Assembly: GCA_030840185.1 (NCBI GenBank)
Contig: JAUZFY010000186.1
Location: 1-8,044 of the forward strand
Direction: 5' to 3'
Length of the DNA stretch: 8,044 nucleotides
Source of the DNA: Microbacteriaceae bacterium
Lineage (GTDB): Bacteria; Actinomycetota; Actinomycetes; Actinomycetales; Microbacteriaceae
Shown one piece after another: positions 1 through 7,365 of this stretch. The notes beneath the pieces are model-generated. The model saw only the letters and a program-made list of their open reading frames with translations, was not told the DNA's origin and did no database searches. A program made the position numbers and the translations under genes. Position 1 is the stretch's first letter. Every line of letters starts with the position of its first letter.

Positions 1-1513
1 CATGAAGCTCGCCCGGAGCGTCGAGGCCAACCCGCGTGAGCTTGCCCTCGAACTCGCCGAGAGCATCCAAGCCATCGACGGCATCGCCTCGGTGGATGTC
101 GCGGGCCCCGGCTTCATCAACATCACCCTCGACGCGGCCGCGGCCGGCGCCGTCGCCAAGACGATAGTCGAGCAGGGGTCGGCATTTGGCAACGGGACCC
201 TGTACGACGGCGTGAAGATCAACCTCGAGTTCGTTTCTGCGAACCCGACCGGTCCGATCCACCTCGGAGGGGTGCGCTGGGCGGCGGTGGGCGACAGCCT
301 CGCCCGAATTTTCACGGCCGAGGGCGGTCTCGTCACCCGCGAGTACTACTTCAATGACCACGGCGGCCAGATCGACCGCTTCGCGCGCAGCCTGCTCGCG
401 AGCTACCTCGGCGAACCGACCCCGGAAGATGGGTACGGCGGGCAGTACATCGCCGACATCGCCGACCGCGTCGTCACCGCCTATGACGCCGGCGAGCTGA
501 CCAGGCTCGACCGCGCCGACCAGCAGGAGGTCTTCCGTTCGATCGGTGTGGATCTCATGTTCGGCGATATTAAGAAGAGCCTTCACGACTTCGGAGTCGA
601 CTTCGACGTCTACTTTCACGAGAACAGCCTGCACGAGCAGGGCGCCGTCGAGGCTGCGATTGCCAGGCTCCGCGAGCTCGGGCACATCTTTGAGGCGGAC
701 GGCGCGACCTGGTTGCGCACAACCGAATTCGGCGACGACAAAGACCGCGTGGTCATCAAGAGCGACGGGGAGGCCTCCTACATTTCGGGCGACCTCGCCT
801 ACTACCTGAATAAGCGCGAACGCGGATTCGAGCGCAACATCATCATGCTCGGCGCCGATCACCACGGCTACGTGCAGCGGCTGATGGCCATGACGGCCGC
901 GTTCCACGATGTGCCGTATGTCAACCTCGAGGTGCTCATCGGGCAGATGGTCAACCTCGTCAAGGACGGCACACCGCAGCGCATGAGCAAGCGAGCCGGA
1001 ACCGTCGTAGTGCTCGAGGACCTCGTCGACGCCGTCGGCAGGGATGCCGCGCGCTATGCGCTCGTTCGCTCGTCGAGCGATTCGCAGCTGGACATCGACC
1101 TCGACCTGTTCACGAAGCGCACCAACGACAACCCCGTTTTCTACGTCCAGTACGCCCACGCGCGCACCCACTCGGTGGCCCGAAATGCCGCGGACAGTGG
1201 AGTGGACCGCAGCGTGTTCGACGCGTCGCTGCTCACCCACGAGACGGAAAGCGTCCTCCTTGGAGTGCTCGCCGAGTTCCCCCGGGTTGTCGGGCAGGCC
1301 GCCGAGCTGCGCGAGCCACACCGCGTTGCCCGCTACGCCGAGGAACTCGCCGGGGCCTACCACCGCTGGTACGACAACTGCCGGGTCACCCCGCTCGGCG
1401 ACGAGCCCGTATCCGACGTGCACCGCACCCGACTGTGGCTCAACGACGCCACCGGCACGGTGCTCCGCAATGCCCTCGGGCTCCTTGGAGTCTCGGCTCC
1501 CGAGAGGATGTAG
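1..1513 (+). CDS. argS: Arginyl-tRNA synthetase, 5'-truncated by the window edge
   Basis: Class I aminoacyl-tRNA synthetase that charges tRNA-Arg with arginine in the cytoplasm. The reading frame begins at base 2 and 503 codons are visible. The first Met is internal: family members are about 550 residues, so roughly 50 N-terminal residues lie upstream. Visible residues 1-65 are the end of the N-terminal tRNA-recognition domain ([13 protein letters not shown]). The HIGH signature is HLGG at 87-90, inside [13 protein letters not shown]. The KMSKS loop is RMSKR at 327-331. The DALR anticodon-binding helical domain starts near [12 protein letters not shown] (377-388) and runs to the typical C-terminus [11 protein letters not shown]. 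All expected catalytic motifs are intact. The stop codon (1511-1513) lies 3 nt before the next gene, whose ribosome-binding site is inside the argS end. The gene is probably the first of the lysA-thr operon, as in mycobacteria, but its promoter is out of view. Confidence 0.97.
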   Translation, partial: MKLARSVEANPRELALELAESIQAIDGIASVDVAGPGFINITLDAAAAGAVAKTIVEQGSAFGNGTLYDGVKINLEFVSANPTGPIHLGGVRWAAVGDSLARIFTAEGGLVTREYYFNDHGGQIDRFARSLLASYLGEPTPEDGYGGQYIADIADRVVTAYDAGELTRLDRADQQEVFRSIGVDLMFGDIKKSLHDFGVDFDVYFHENSLHEQGAVEAAIARLRELGHIFEADGATWLRTTEFGDDKDRVVIKSDGEASYISGDLAYYLNKRERGFERNIIMLGADHHGYVQRLMAMTAAFHDVPYVNLEVLIGQMVNLVKDGTPQRMSKRAGTVVVLEDLVDAVGRDAARYALVRSSSDSQLDIDLDLFTKRTNDNPVFYVQYAHARTHSVARNAADSGVDRSVFDASLLTHETESVLLGVLAEFPRVVGQAAELREPHRVARYAEELAGAYHRWYDNCRVTPLGDEPVSDVHRTRLWLNDATGTVLRNALGLLGVSAPERM

Positions 1514-1516
1514 CGC

Positions 1517-2353
1517 ATGCCCGAATCCCTGCCGGAGTGGCGGCCCGAGGAGGCCACTCCGGAGAAACCGCTCGACGTCACGGGCACTAAAATTCCGCGT
1601 CGGCACCGATCGCGACGCGTGTTCGCCATCGTCGGCGGCCTGGTCGTTCTGGTCATCGTCGCCGCGGTTCTGCTCGACGGTGTTGCGCGAAATGTCGTGG
1701 CGAACCTGATCGAGTCGAAGGTGCGAAGCTCGCTGTCGTTGCCCGCCTCGGCGCCGGTCGACGTGACGATAGGTGGAAGCTCCGTACTGCTGCAGCTCGC
1801 CACCGGTCGGCTGCAGACGGTAACGATCGCCGTGGATAACCTCGCGGTGGGAGAGCTTCGCGGCAACGCCGTGATCACCGCGACGGGTGTCCCGACCGAT
1901 ACCAGCAAGCCGATCGACCACGGGAGCCTCGTGTTCACGGCCGGCCAGTCCCAACTGTCCACACTTCTCACCGGCTTCGCCGGCCTACCGATCACCTCGG
2001 TCGCGCTTGGCGGCGGCGCGGTGAATGCGGACATCGTCGCAACGGTCTTCGGCATGAAGCTTCCGATCACCGTTGCTCTGGCGCCGAAGGCCATCAACGG
2101 GCAGCTCGGTCTCACCCCGAAATCACTCACCCTGAGCGGTGCGACCCTCAGCCCATCCGCGGTGCGCGCCTCCCTCGGTTCGGTCGCCGATTCGCTGCTC
2201 GCCACCCAGAAGGTCTGCGTGGCGAAATATCTGCCGCGAGCGTTCTGGCTCGATTCGGTCAGCGTGCGCGGCTCAAACCTTCGGCTCTCCGTCAACGCTT
2301 CGTCATTCACGCTCAACAGTGACCTGTTCTCCTCGAAGGGAGTGTGCCCGTGA
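1517..2353 (+). CDS. DUF2993 / LmeA-like membrane-anchored protein
   Basis: A 278-residue protein of unproven function. Residues 1-27 are a short acidic and proline-rich cytoplasmic tail, followed by a basic cluster RRHRSRR (28-34). One hydrophobic helix (about 35-53, FAIVGGLVVLVIVAAVLL) follows; the positive-inside rule puts the rest outside the membrane. Residues 75-278 are rich in beta-type alternation, with the pattern SLPASAPVDVTIGG...LLQLATGRLQTVTIAV seen in DUF2993 proteins. The characterised mycobacterial member, LmeA, is a cell-envelope phospholipid-binding protein needed for lipomannan elongation; transferring that role here is inference. Cysteines 234 and 277 are both in the predicted extracytoplasmic part and could form a disulfide. 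ATG 1517 is preceded by GAGAGGA (1502-1508) at 8 nt. The stop overlaps the lysA start by 4 nt (GTGA). Family assignment rests on recalled sequence pattern, not a search. Confidence 0.8.
   Translation: MPESLPEWRPEEATPEKPLDVTGTKIPRRHRSRRVFAIVGGLVVLVIVAAVLLDGVARNVVANLIESKVRSSLSLPASAPVDVTIGGSSVLLQLATGRLQTVTIAVDNLAVGELRGNAVITATGVPTDTSKPIDHGSLVFTAGQSQLSTLLTGFAGLPITSVALGGGAVNADIVATVFGMKLPITVALAPKAINGQLGLTPKSLTLSGATLSPSAVRASLGSVADSLLATQKVCVAKYLPRAFWLDSVSVRGSNLRLSVNASSFTLNSDLFSSKGVCP
2335..2342 (+). promoter_or_regulatory. Ribosome-binding site that decides the lysA start
   Basis: GAAGGGAG lies inside the end of the upstream DUF2993 gene. Two in-frame GTG codons follow. The one at 2344 is only 1 nt after this site, too close for initiation. 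The one at 2350 is 7 nt away, which is optimal, and it forms a 4-nt GTGA overlap with the upstream stop. Confidence 0.7.
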
Positions 2354-3822
2354 CCCAGAACCCGCTCGCGCCGGGATGGCTGTTGCATCCGGATGATGCA
2401 AACGAGTTGCCCTCGACCGTCTGGTCGAGGAACGCGGCCCGCACCGCATCCGGCGAACTCTCCGTAGCGGGCGTCGCGGTGTCGGAGCTGGCCGCCCGGT
2501 TCGGAACGCCGCTCTACGTCGTGGATGAGGCCGACGCGCGCGGACGCGCCGTCGAGGCGCGGGAGTCGTTCGACCGCGAATTCGCCCGGGTCGGATCGGG
2601 CGCGAAGGTCTACTACGCAGGCAAGGCGTTCCTCAGCACCGAGATCGCGCGCTGGGTGACCGAGGCCGGCCTCTACATAGACGTGTGCAGCGGGGGAGAG
2701 CTTGCAGTCGCCCTCGCCGCGGGCGTCGACCCCGGCCGACTCGGCTTTCACGGCAACAACAAGTCGCTCGCCGAGATCGATCGCGCGGTGGCGTCCGGGC
2801 TCGGCGTCATCGTTATCGACAGCCTCATCGAGATCGAGCGGGTGGCGGATGCCGCGGCTCGGCACTCCCGGGTGCAGCCGGTGAGACTCCGGCTCAACAG
2901 CGGGGTTCACGCGCACACTCACGAGTACCTCGCCACCGCGCGCGAGGACCAGAAATTCGGCATCACCATCGCCGACGCCCCGGCGGCTGTGGCGGCGATC
3001 CGCTCCCACCCGCAGTTGAGCTTCCTCGGCTTGCATTCGCACATTGGTTCGCAGATCTTCGAATCCGACGGTTTTGTCGAGGCGGCGAAGCGACTGCTCA
3101 CGCTGCAGGCCGAGCTGCTCACCGGCGGCCCGATCCCGGAGCTGAATCTCGGTGGCGGATTCGGCATCGCCTACACGAGCGGGGAGACGGCAATGGCGCT
3201 TCCCGAGGTGGCGGCCAGATTCGCCGACATCGTCTCGAGCGAGTGCGCACGGCTCGGCATTCCCGTGCCCGTCGTCGCCGTCGAACCCGGTCGCGCCGTG
3301 ATCGGCCCCTCCACGTTCACGCTCTACGAGGCCGGAACCATCAAGGACGTCGACGTGACGACGGGCGAGTCAAGCGCCGTGCGCAAGTACGTGAGCGTCG
3401 ACGGCGGCATGAGCGACAATGTGCGGCCCGCCCTCTACTCCGCCGACTACTCGGTGCGAATCGCGAACCGCACCTCGGATGCCGACCCGGCCCTCGTGCG
3501 CATCGCCGGCAAGCACTGCGAGAGCGGCGACATCGTGGTTCACGCTGACTACCTGCCAGGCGACGTCGCAGCCGGGGACCTGCTCGCCGTTCCGGCGACC
3601 GGCGCCTACTGCTGGTCGATGGCGAGCAACTACAACTACCTCGGCCGACCGGCGGTCGTCGCCGTCGCGGACGGCGCCGCTCGCGTGATCGTGCGCGGCG
3701 AGACCGAGGCCGACCTGCTCTCCCGCGACGTCGGCGTTCCCGCCGCGCGCGCGACCGGCCACGACAAATCCTCCGCCGCGGGCGTCTCCGCACGCTCAAC
3801 GACCGACAGGGAAGCATCATGA
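2350..3822 (+). CDS. lysA: Diaminopimelate decarboxylase
   Basis: PLP-dependent fold-type III (alanine-racemase-like) decarboxylase that converts meso-diaminopimelate to L-lysine and CO2, the last step of lysine synthesis. Numbering is from GTG 2350 (490 aa). The PLP Schiff-base lysine is K92 in YYAGKAF. HSHIGSQ is at 229-235, and the glycine-rich phosphate loop GGGFG at 268-272. EPGR (312-315) binds cofactor and substrate. CESGD (390-394) supplies the cysteine and acidic residue contributed across the dimer interface, and Y420 sits in GAYCWSMASNYN. All key residues are present. It is somewhat longer than the mycobacterial enzyme (about 447 aa) because of N-terminal extra residues and a C-terminal Ser/Ala/Arg-rich tail of about 30 residues that looks disordered. 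The start is chosen by RBS spacing; GTG 2344 is the alternative. Its stop overlaps the hom start (ATGA), implying translational coupling. Confidence 0.96.
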   Translation: MTQNPLAPGWLLHPDDANELPSTVWSRNAARTASGELSVAGVAVSELAARFGTPLYVVDEADARGRAVEARESFDREFARVGSGAKVYYAGKAFLSTEIARWVTEAGLYIDVCSGGELAVALAAGVDPGRLGFHGNNKSLAEIDRAVASGLGVIVIDSLIEIERVADAAARHSRVQPVRLRLNSGVHAHTHEYLATAREDQKFGITIADAPAAVAAIRSHPQLSFLGLHSHIGSQIFESDGFVEAAKRLLTLQAELLTGGPIPELNLGGGFGIAYTSGETAMALPEVAARFADIVSSECARLGIPVPVVAVEPGRAVIGPSTFTLYEAGTIKDVDVTTGESSAVRKYVSVDGGMSDNVRPALYSADYSVRIANRTSDADPALVRIAGKHCESGDIVVHADYLPGDVAAGDLLAVPATGAYCWSMASNYNYLGRPAVVAVADGAARVIVRGETEADLLSRDVGVPAARATGHDKSSAAGVSARSTTDREAS

Positions 3823-5147
3823 TCGAGTACCGCAACCTCAGAGTCGCCCTCCTCGGCGCGGGATCGGTCGGCGCTCAGGTCGCCGCCCTCCTGATCGAGC
3901 ACGGCCAGGAGCTAGCCAACCGGGCCGGCGCCGGCCTCGAACTCGTCGGTGTGGCGGTACGCGACGTCAACGCGACGCGATCGACGGACATCCCGCGGGA
4001 ACTGCTCACGACGGACGCCGAGTCGCTCATCCTCGGCGCGGACATCGTGATCGAACTCATGGGCGGCCTCGAGCCGGCCCGCACCCTCATCCTGCAGGCG
4101 CTCAATTCCGGCGCCGACGTGATCACCGGTAACAAGGCCCTCCTCGCCACGCACGGCCCCGAGCTGTTCGAGGCGGCCGAGCAGGTCGGCGCTCAGTTGT
4201 ATTACGAGGCCGCGGTTGCGGGGGCCATCCCGATCATTCGGCCGCTGCGCGACAGTCTGGCCGGCGACCGGATCCAGCGCATCCTCGGAATCGTCAATGG
4301 CACGACGAACTTCATCCTCGACCGGATGGACCGGGCGGGGGAGAGCCTCGAAACCGCCCTCGCCACCGCGACGGAACTCGGGTACGCCGAGAAGTCAGAT
4401 CCGTCCGCCGACATCGAGGGCTTCGACGCCGCGCAGAAGACGGCGATTCTGGCGAGCCTCGCATTCCACACCACGGTTCCGCTCGACGCGGTGTACCGGG
4501 AGGGAATCACCGGCGTGACGCTCGCGCAGGTGGATGCCGCGCGCAAGGCCGGTTACGTCGTCAAGCTTCTCGCAATCTGTGAGCGTCTCACCGACGAGCA
4601 GGGCGTCGAGGGAGTGTCGGCTCGCGTCTACCCGGCGCTCGTGCCGCGTGATCATCCGCTCGCCGCCGTCCACGGGGCGAAGAATGCCGTGTTCATCGAG
4701 GCGGAAGCGGCCGGCGACCTCATGTTCTATGGCGCGGGGGCCGGCGGAATCGAGACTGCGTCGGCCGTACTCGGTGACCTCGTCTCGGCAGCCCGCCGGC
4801 ACGTCATCGGCGGCCCCGGCGTCGCGGAGTCGACCCACGCGAACCTGCCGATCCTGCCGATCTCCCGGGTGATTACCCGCTATCAGATCACCCTCAGCGT
4901 CGTCGACCAGCCCGGCGCCCTCGCCGCCGTCGCCGTATTGTTCAGCGGGCACGGCGTCTCGGTCGAAACGCTCACCCAGTCGGTGCAACTCTCCGACTCT
5001 GGCGTGAGCACGCCCTCACCCACCGCTACCCTTGTAATTGGCACCCACGAGGCATCCGAAGCCGATCTCGCGGCGACCGTTCTCGCGCTCGAATCAAGCG
5101 ACGTCGTCAGCCAGGTCACATCCGTACTGAGAGTAGAAGGATCATAA
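3819..5147 (+). CDS. hom: Homoserine dehydrogenase with C-terminal ACT domain
   Basis: NAD(P)-dependent enzyme reducing aspartate 4-semialdehyde to homoserine, the branch point toward threonine and methionine (called thrA in mycobacteria). It is monofunctional: no aspartokinase domain is attached. Length 442 aa. The N-terminal Rossmann fold shows GAGSVG at 13-18. [10 protein letters not shown] carries the conserved lysine K106. The catalytic domain has the substrate signature [11 protein letters not shown], with D198, D203 and K207 matching by spacing the yeast D214, D219 and K223. NGTTNFIL is also conserved. An ACT domain spans about 355-430 ([17 protein letters not shown]...), the usual site of threonine feedback inhibition in this subgroup, so allosteric control by threonine is likely. 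ATG 3819 overlaps the lysA stop by 4 nt and has AGGGAAG at 3808-3814. The TAA stop shares one base with the thrC start. Confidence 0.97.
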   Translation: MIEYRNLRVALLGAGSVGAQVAALLIEHGQELANRAGAGLELVGVAVRDVNATRSTDIPRELLTTDAESLILGADIVIELMGGLEPARTLILQALNSGADVITGNKALLATHGPELFEAAEQVGAQLYYEAAVAGAIPIIRPLRDSLAGDRIQRILGIVNGTTNFILDRMDRAGESLETALATATELGYAEKSDPSADIEGFDAAQKTAILASLAFHTTVPLDAVYREGITGVTLAQVDAARKAGYVVKLLAICERLTDEQGVEGVSARVYPALVPRDHPLAAVHGAKNAVFIEAEAAGDLMFYGAGAGGIETASAVLGDLVSAARRHVIGGPGVAESTHANLPILPISRVITRYQITLSVVDQPGALAAVAVLFSGHGVSVETLTQSVQLSDSGVSTPSPTATLVIGTHEASEADLAATVLALESSDVVSQVTSVLRVEGS

Positions 5148-6229
5148 TGGCCCACCAGTGGCGCGGTGTCCTCCGCGAATACGCAGACCGCCTCGATGTC
5201 TCCGACGCGACCCCAATCATCACGCTCGGCGAGGGGGGCACTCCGCTCATTCCGGCGCCAGCGCTCTCGGCGCGCACCGGTGCGACTGTGTGGGTCAAGT
5301 ACGAGGGAATGAACCCGACCGGGTCGTTCAAGGACCGCGGAATGACGATGGCGATCTCAAAGGCTGTCGAGCACGGCGCAAAGGCGATCATTTGCGCCTC
5401 GACCGGCAACACGTCGGCCTCGGCCGCCGCCTACGCCACACACGCCGGCATCACCGCCGCCGTACTGGTGCCGGAGGGGAAGATTGCTCTCGGCAAGCTC
5501 AGCCAGGCGATCGCGCACAACGCCGAGCTGCTGCAGGTGCGCGGCAACTTCGACGATTGCCTGAATATCGCCCGCGACCTCGCCGCGAATTACCCGGTGC
5601 ACCTCGTCAACTCGGTGAACCCCGACCGCATCGAGGGCCAGAAGACCGCGGCGTTCGAGGTCGTCGAAGTGCTCGAGGACGCCCCAGACTTTCACATCGT
5701 TCCGGTCGGCAACGCGGGCAACTACACCGCCTACTCCCGCGGATACACCGAGGAACTCGCCCGCGGCGCGACGACGAAGCTTCCGCGCATGTTCGGCTTC
5801 CAGGCCGCCGGGAGTGCGCCGATAGTTCTCGGGCACGTCGTCAAGCACCCGGAGACCATCGCGAGCGCCATCCGCATCGGCAACCCGGCGTCCTGGGAGC
5901 TCGCCCTCGCCGCTCGGGAGGCGAGCAATGGATACTTCGGCGCGATTTCCGACGAGCACATCCTCGACGCGTACCGCATTCTTGCCGCGGAGGTAGGGAT
6001 CTTCGTCGAGCCGGCATCCGCCATCAGCGTCGCCGGGTTGCTCGAGCGTTCCGCCGCCGGCGAGATTCCCCGCGGCTCAACGGTCGTGCTCACGGTCACC
6101 GGCCACGGACTCAAGGACCCGCAGTGGGCCTTGCGCACCGCCGACGGAGCAGATGTCACCCCGACGGTTGTCGCGAACGACACCGATGAGGTGGCCGGCG
6201 TCCTCGGTCTCGCTAAAGTCTCGGTATGA
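5147..6229 (+). CDS. thrC: Threonine synthase
   Basis: PLP-dependent fold-type II enzyme that converts O-phospho-L-homoserine to L-threonine and phosphate, the final step of the pathway. Length 360 aa, the same as the compact mycobacterial ThrC and shorter than the roughly 480-aa form of corynebacteria. The PLP lysine is K62 in GSFKDRGM. The substrate-contacting loop STGNTSAS is at 85-92, and the phosphate-cradling loop GNAGN at 188-192. The C-terminal [10 protein letters not shown] is typical of the family. ATG 5147 shares its A with the hom stop (TAATG) and has a good Shine-Dalgarno GAAGGA (5136-5141) at 5 nt. The stop overlaps the thrB start (ATGA). The order hom-thrC-thrB, rather than hom-thrB-thrC, matches mycobacteria. 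Confidence 0.97.
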   Translation: MAHQWRGVLREYADRLDVSDATPIITLGEGGTPLIPAPALSARTGATVWVKYEGMNPTGSFKDRGMTMAISKAVEHGAKAIICASTGNTSASAAAYATHAGITAAVLVPEGKIALGKLSQAIAHNAELLQVRGNFDDCLNIARDLAANYPVHLVNSVNPDRIEGQKTAAFEVVEVLEDAPDFHIVPVGNAGNYTAYSRGYTEELARGATTKLPRMFGFQAAGSAPIVLGHVVKHPETIASAIRIGNPASWELALAAREASNGYFGAISDEHILDAYRILAAEVGIFVEPASAISVAGLLERSAAGEIPRGSTVVLTVTGHGLKDPQWALRTADGADVTPTVVANDTDEVAGVLGLAKVSV

Positions 6230-7194
6230 CCGCGCCCGTTCCCACGACCGGCGCGCCAACAACGCTCGTCGGCCGTTCGGTGACGGTGAGAGTCCCTGCC
6301 ACCACGGCGAACCTCGGCCCGGGCTTCGACACCCTCGGGCTCGCGCTGTCGCTCTACGACGAGCTAACCGTCACGGTTCGCGACGCCCCCGGGGCGAGCG
6401 TCGAGGTCATCGGTGTCGGCGCCGGCGAGGTGCCGACCGACGAGTCCAACCTGGTGGTCCGGGCCATTGCATACACATTCGCCGCATATTCGCAGCAGAT
6501 GCCGGGAATCGACCTCGTCGCGCGCAACGCTATCCCGCACGGGCGAGGGCTCGGGTCATCCGGGGCCGCGATCGTGTCGGGCATCATGGCGGCCAAGGGA
6601 CGTCTCGAGGGGATCGTCGCACTGGCTTCGCAAGCGCTGCTCGCGCTCGCGACCACCCGCGAGGGTCACCCCGACAACGTCGCTCCTGCACTGTTCGGCG
6701 GGCTGACCATCGCCTGGACGACGGATGCCGGACCGCAGCACAAGAAGCTCATCGTGCATCGCGGTGTGTCGCCGCTCATCGCCGTTCCGCAGAGCACCAT
6801 GTCGACGGAACTCGCCCGGAGCCTTCGGCCGGCATCGGTGCCTCACGAGGACGCCATCTTCAACGTCTCCCGGTCCGCGCTGCTCATTGCCGCCCTCATC
6901 CAGAGCCCGGAGCTGCTGCTCGCGGCCACCGAAGACAAACTGCACCAGAGCTACCGTGCGGCGGCAATGCCGGAGACCGAGGCCCTCATCTCCACCCTGC
7001 GGGGGCACGGCTTGCCCGCCGTCGTCTCGGGGGCGGGACCGTCGATTCTCGTGCTGTGCAGCGACCCGGCGCAACGTCTCGTCGCGGCTGAGCTCGTCGC
7101 TTCCCAGGCCGACTCACCGTGGCAGTCGCTGCTGCTGGCCGTTGACTTCAAAGGTGCTACAGTGACAATGCACCCCGTAGATAACTCGGCATAG
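6226..7194 (+). CDS. thrB: Homoserine kinase
   Basis: GHMP-superfamily kinase that phosphorylates homoserine with ATP to give O-phosphohomoserine, the substrate of ThrC encoded just upstream. Length 322 aa, normal for the family. Motif 1 is [12 protein letters not shown] (24-35). Motif 2, the ATP phosphate loop, is [11 protein letters not shown] (104-114). EGHPDN is at 146-151, and C-terminal motif 3, SGAGPS, is at 268-273. All are intact. ATG 6226 overlaps the thrC stop by 4 nt. Unlike the other genes in the operon it has no purine-rich Shine-Dalgarno; AAAG at 6215-6218 is the best candidate, so initiation probably relies on ribosomes finishing thrC. The last codons use AAA, ACA and GTA, less G+C-rich than the rest, where a promoter for rho may be embedded. 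No hairpin-plus-T-run terminator follows. Confidence 0.96.
   Translation: MTAPVPTTGAPTTLVGRSVTVRVPATTANLGPGFDTLGLALSLYDELTVTVRDAPGASVEVIGVGAGEVPTDESNLVVRAIAYTFAAYSQQMPGIDLVARNAIPHGRGLGSSGAAIVSGIMAAKGRLEGIVALASQALLALATTREGHPDNVAPALFGGLTIAWTTDAGPQHKKLIVHRGVSPLIAVPQSTMSTELARSLRPASVPHEDAIFNVSRSALLIAALIQSPELLLAATEDKLHQSYRAAAMPETEALISTLRGHGLPAVVSGAGPSILVLCSDPAQRLVAAELVASQADSPWQSLLLAVDFKGATVTMHPVDNSA
7142..7169 (+). promoter_or_regulatory. Candidate rho promoter inside the thrB 3' end
   Basis: TTGACT (7142-7147), 16 nt, then GACAAT (7164-7169) is one reading. The other is an extended -10, TGC-TACAGT (7155-7163), which fits the actinobacterial TANNNT pattern with a TGn extension but has no good -35 at the matching distance. 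Either would start RNA near 7170, giving a rho leader of about 195 nt. The run of A/T-containing codons here is unusual for this gene. Found by eye; there is no expression evidence. Confidence 0.4.
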
Positions 7195-7209
7195 TCCGAA
7201 GCCCCGGGC

Positions 7210-7248
7210 ACGCATCATCACCAGCAATCGCCTCAACGCTTTCCCACG
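7210..7248 (+). promoter_or_regulatory. C-rich, G-poor leader segment, possible Rho-loading (rut) site
   Basis: About 40% C against about 12% G, with many CA/TC steps and no evident strong hairpin, in a genome where C and G are otherwise balanced. C-over-G bubbles of unstructured RNA are the usual mark of rut sites. It lies just after the thrB stop and ahead of rho itself, where autogenous attenuation would act; E. coli rho is known to be regulated by Rho-dependent termination in its own leader. The length is short for a complete rut site, so flanking sequence may contribute. Confidence 0.35.
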
Positions 7249-7365
7249 ATGCAGCCGCAATTGACTGCACAATCGAAGGTTATAGCGCCGAACGACAAGC
7301 TCTCCCGCAAGCCACAGCTGTACCTGTCAGGTACGGATCTTGCGAGGGGAAAGGAACCCTCTTAG
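7249..7365 (+). CDS. Possible 38-codon leader ORF ending on the rho start
   Basis: ATG 7249 opens 38 codons ending at TAG 7363-7365, whose G is the first base of the rho GTG (TAGTG). The peptide begins MQPQLTAQSK and ends ARGKEPS. The junction geometry is that of a translationally coupled leader. Against it, there is no Shine-Dalgarno before the ATG (the preceding bases are pyrimidine-rich), the peptide matches nothing I recognise, and the frame is simply the continuation of the thrB frame, which stays open by chance at this G+C content. I lean toward non-coding. Confidence 0.12.
   Translation: MQPQLTAQSKVIAPNDKLSRKPQLYLSGTDLARGKEPS
7261..7286 (+). promoter_or_regulatory. Weak second promoter candidate for rho
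   Basis: TTGACT (7261-7266) is followed after 14 nt by TATAGC (7281-7286). The hexamers are reasonable but the spacing is shorter than the usual 16-18 nt and the last -10 base is not T. A start here would begin the RNA just before the stem-loop at 7301. Confidence 0.2.
7301..7350 (+). promoter_or_regulatory. Two-part stem-loop in the rho 5' leader
   Basis: Outer stem: 7301-7311 (TCTCCCGCAAG) pairs with 7339-7350 (CTTGCGAGGGGA), giving eleven pairs including one G·U (7303·7348) and a single bulged A at 7345. Inner stem: 7318-7325 pairs with 7329-7336 (core GTACC/GGTAC), eight pairs including one G·U, with a 3-nt loop. The internal loop between them is 6 nt on one side and 2 nt on the other. 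The structure ends immediately before the rho Shine-Dalgarno AAGGA (7351-7355). Folded by hand; no energy was computed. Confidence 0.45.
7344..7361 (+). promoter_or_regulatory. Hairpin presenting the rho Shine-Dalgarno in its loop
   Basis: GAGGG (7344-7348) pairs with CCCTC (7357-7361) around an 8-nt loop GAAAGGAA that contains the Shine-Dalgarno AAGGA, 9 nt from the rho GTG. It uses the same bases (7344-7350) as the 3' side of the larger stem-loop at 7301-7350, so the two folds cannot coexist. The ribosome-binding site itself is convincing; the hairpin is a five-pair stem and its regulatory role is a guess. Confidence 0.4.

Noticed and set aside
1506..1516. GTG/ATG choices around the DUF2993 gene start
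   Set aside because: ATG 1508 is followed at once by the argS stop and is the last argS codon; ATG 1517 has good Shine-Dalgarno spacing and gives the complete N-terminal tail and anchor.
2240..2352. Lysine riboswitch or separate promoter ahead of lysA
   Set aside because: The region is coding sequence of the DUF2993 gene, overlapping lysA; no multi-helix leader or promoter-like hexamers stood out.
1357..3042. Long open frame on the minus strand across argS, the DUF2993 gene and lysA
   Set aside because: It is antisense to three well-supported genes, its Arg/Ser/Ala-rich translation matches no known family, and long antisense frames are expected in high-G+C coding DNA.
4395..4988. Minus-strand open frame opposite hom
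   Set aside because: No ribosome-binding site, no recognisable domain, and fully inside a conserved gene.
5158..6189. Long alternative + strand frame within thrC
   Set aside because: The translation is Arg/His/Gly-rich low complexity, a typical frame shadow of a G+C-rich gene; thrC in the other frame has every catalytic motif.
7195..7210. GCCCCGGGC dyad after thrB as a terminator
   Set aside because: The four-base arms have a one-base centre and no following T-run, so it cannot form a stable intrinsic terminator; no other terminator was seen between thrB and rho.
7195..7364. tRNA, small RNA gene or mobile-element remnant in the only sizeable gap
   Set aside because: No cloverleaf, no GC-rich terminator, no target duplications or transposase fragments; the content is better explained as the rho leader.
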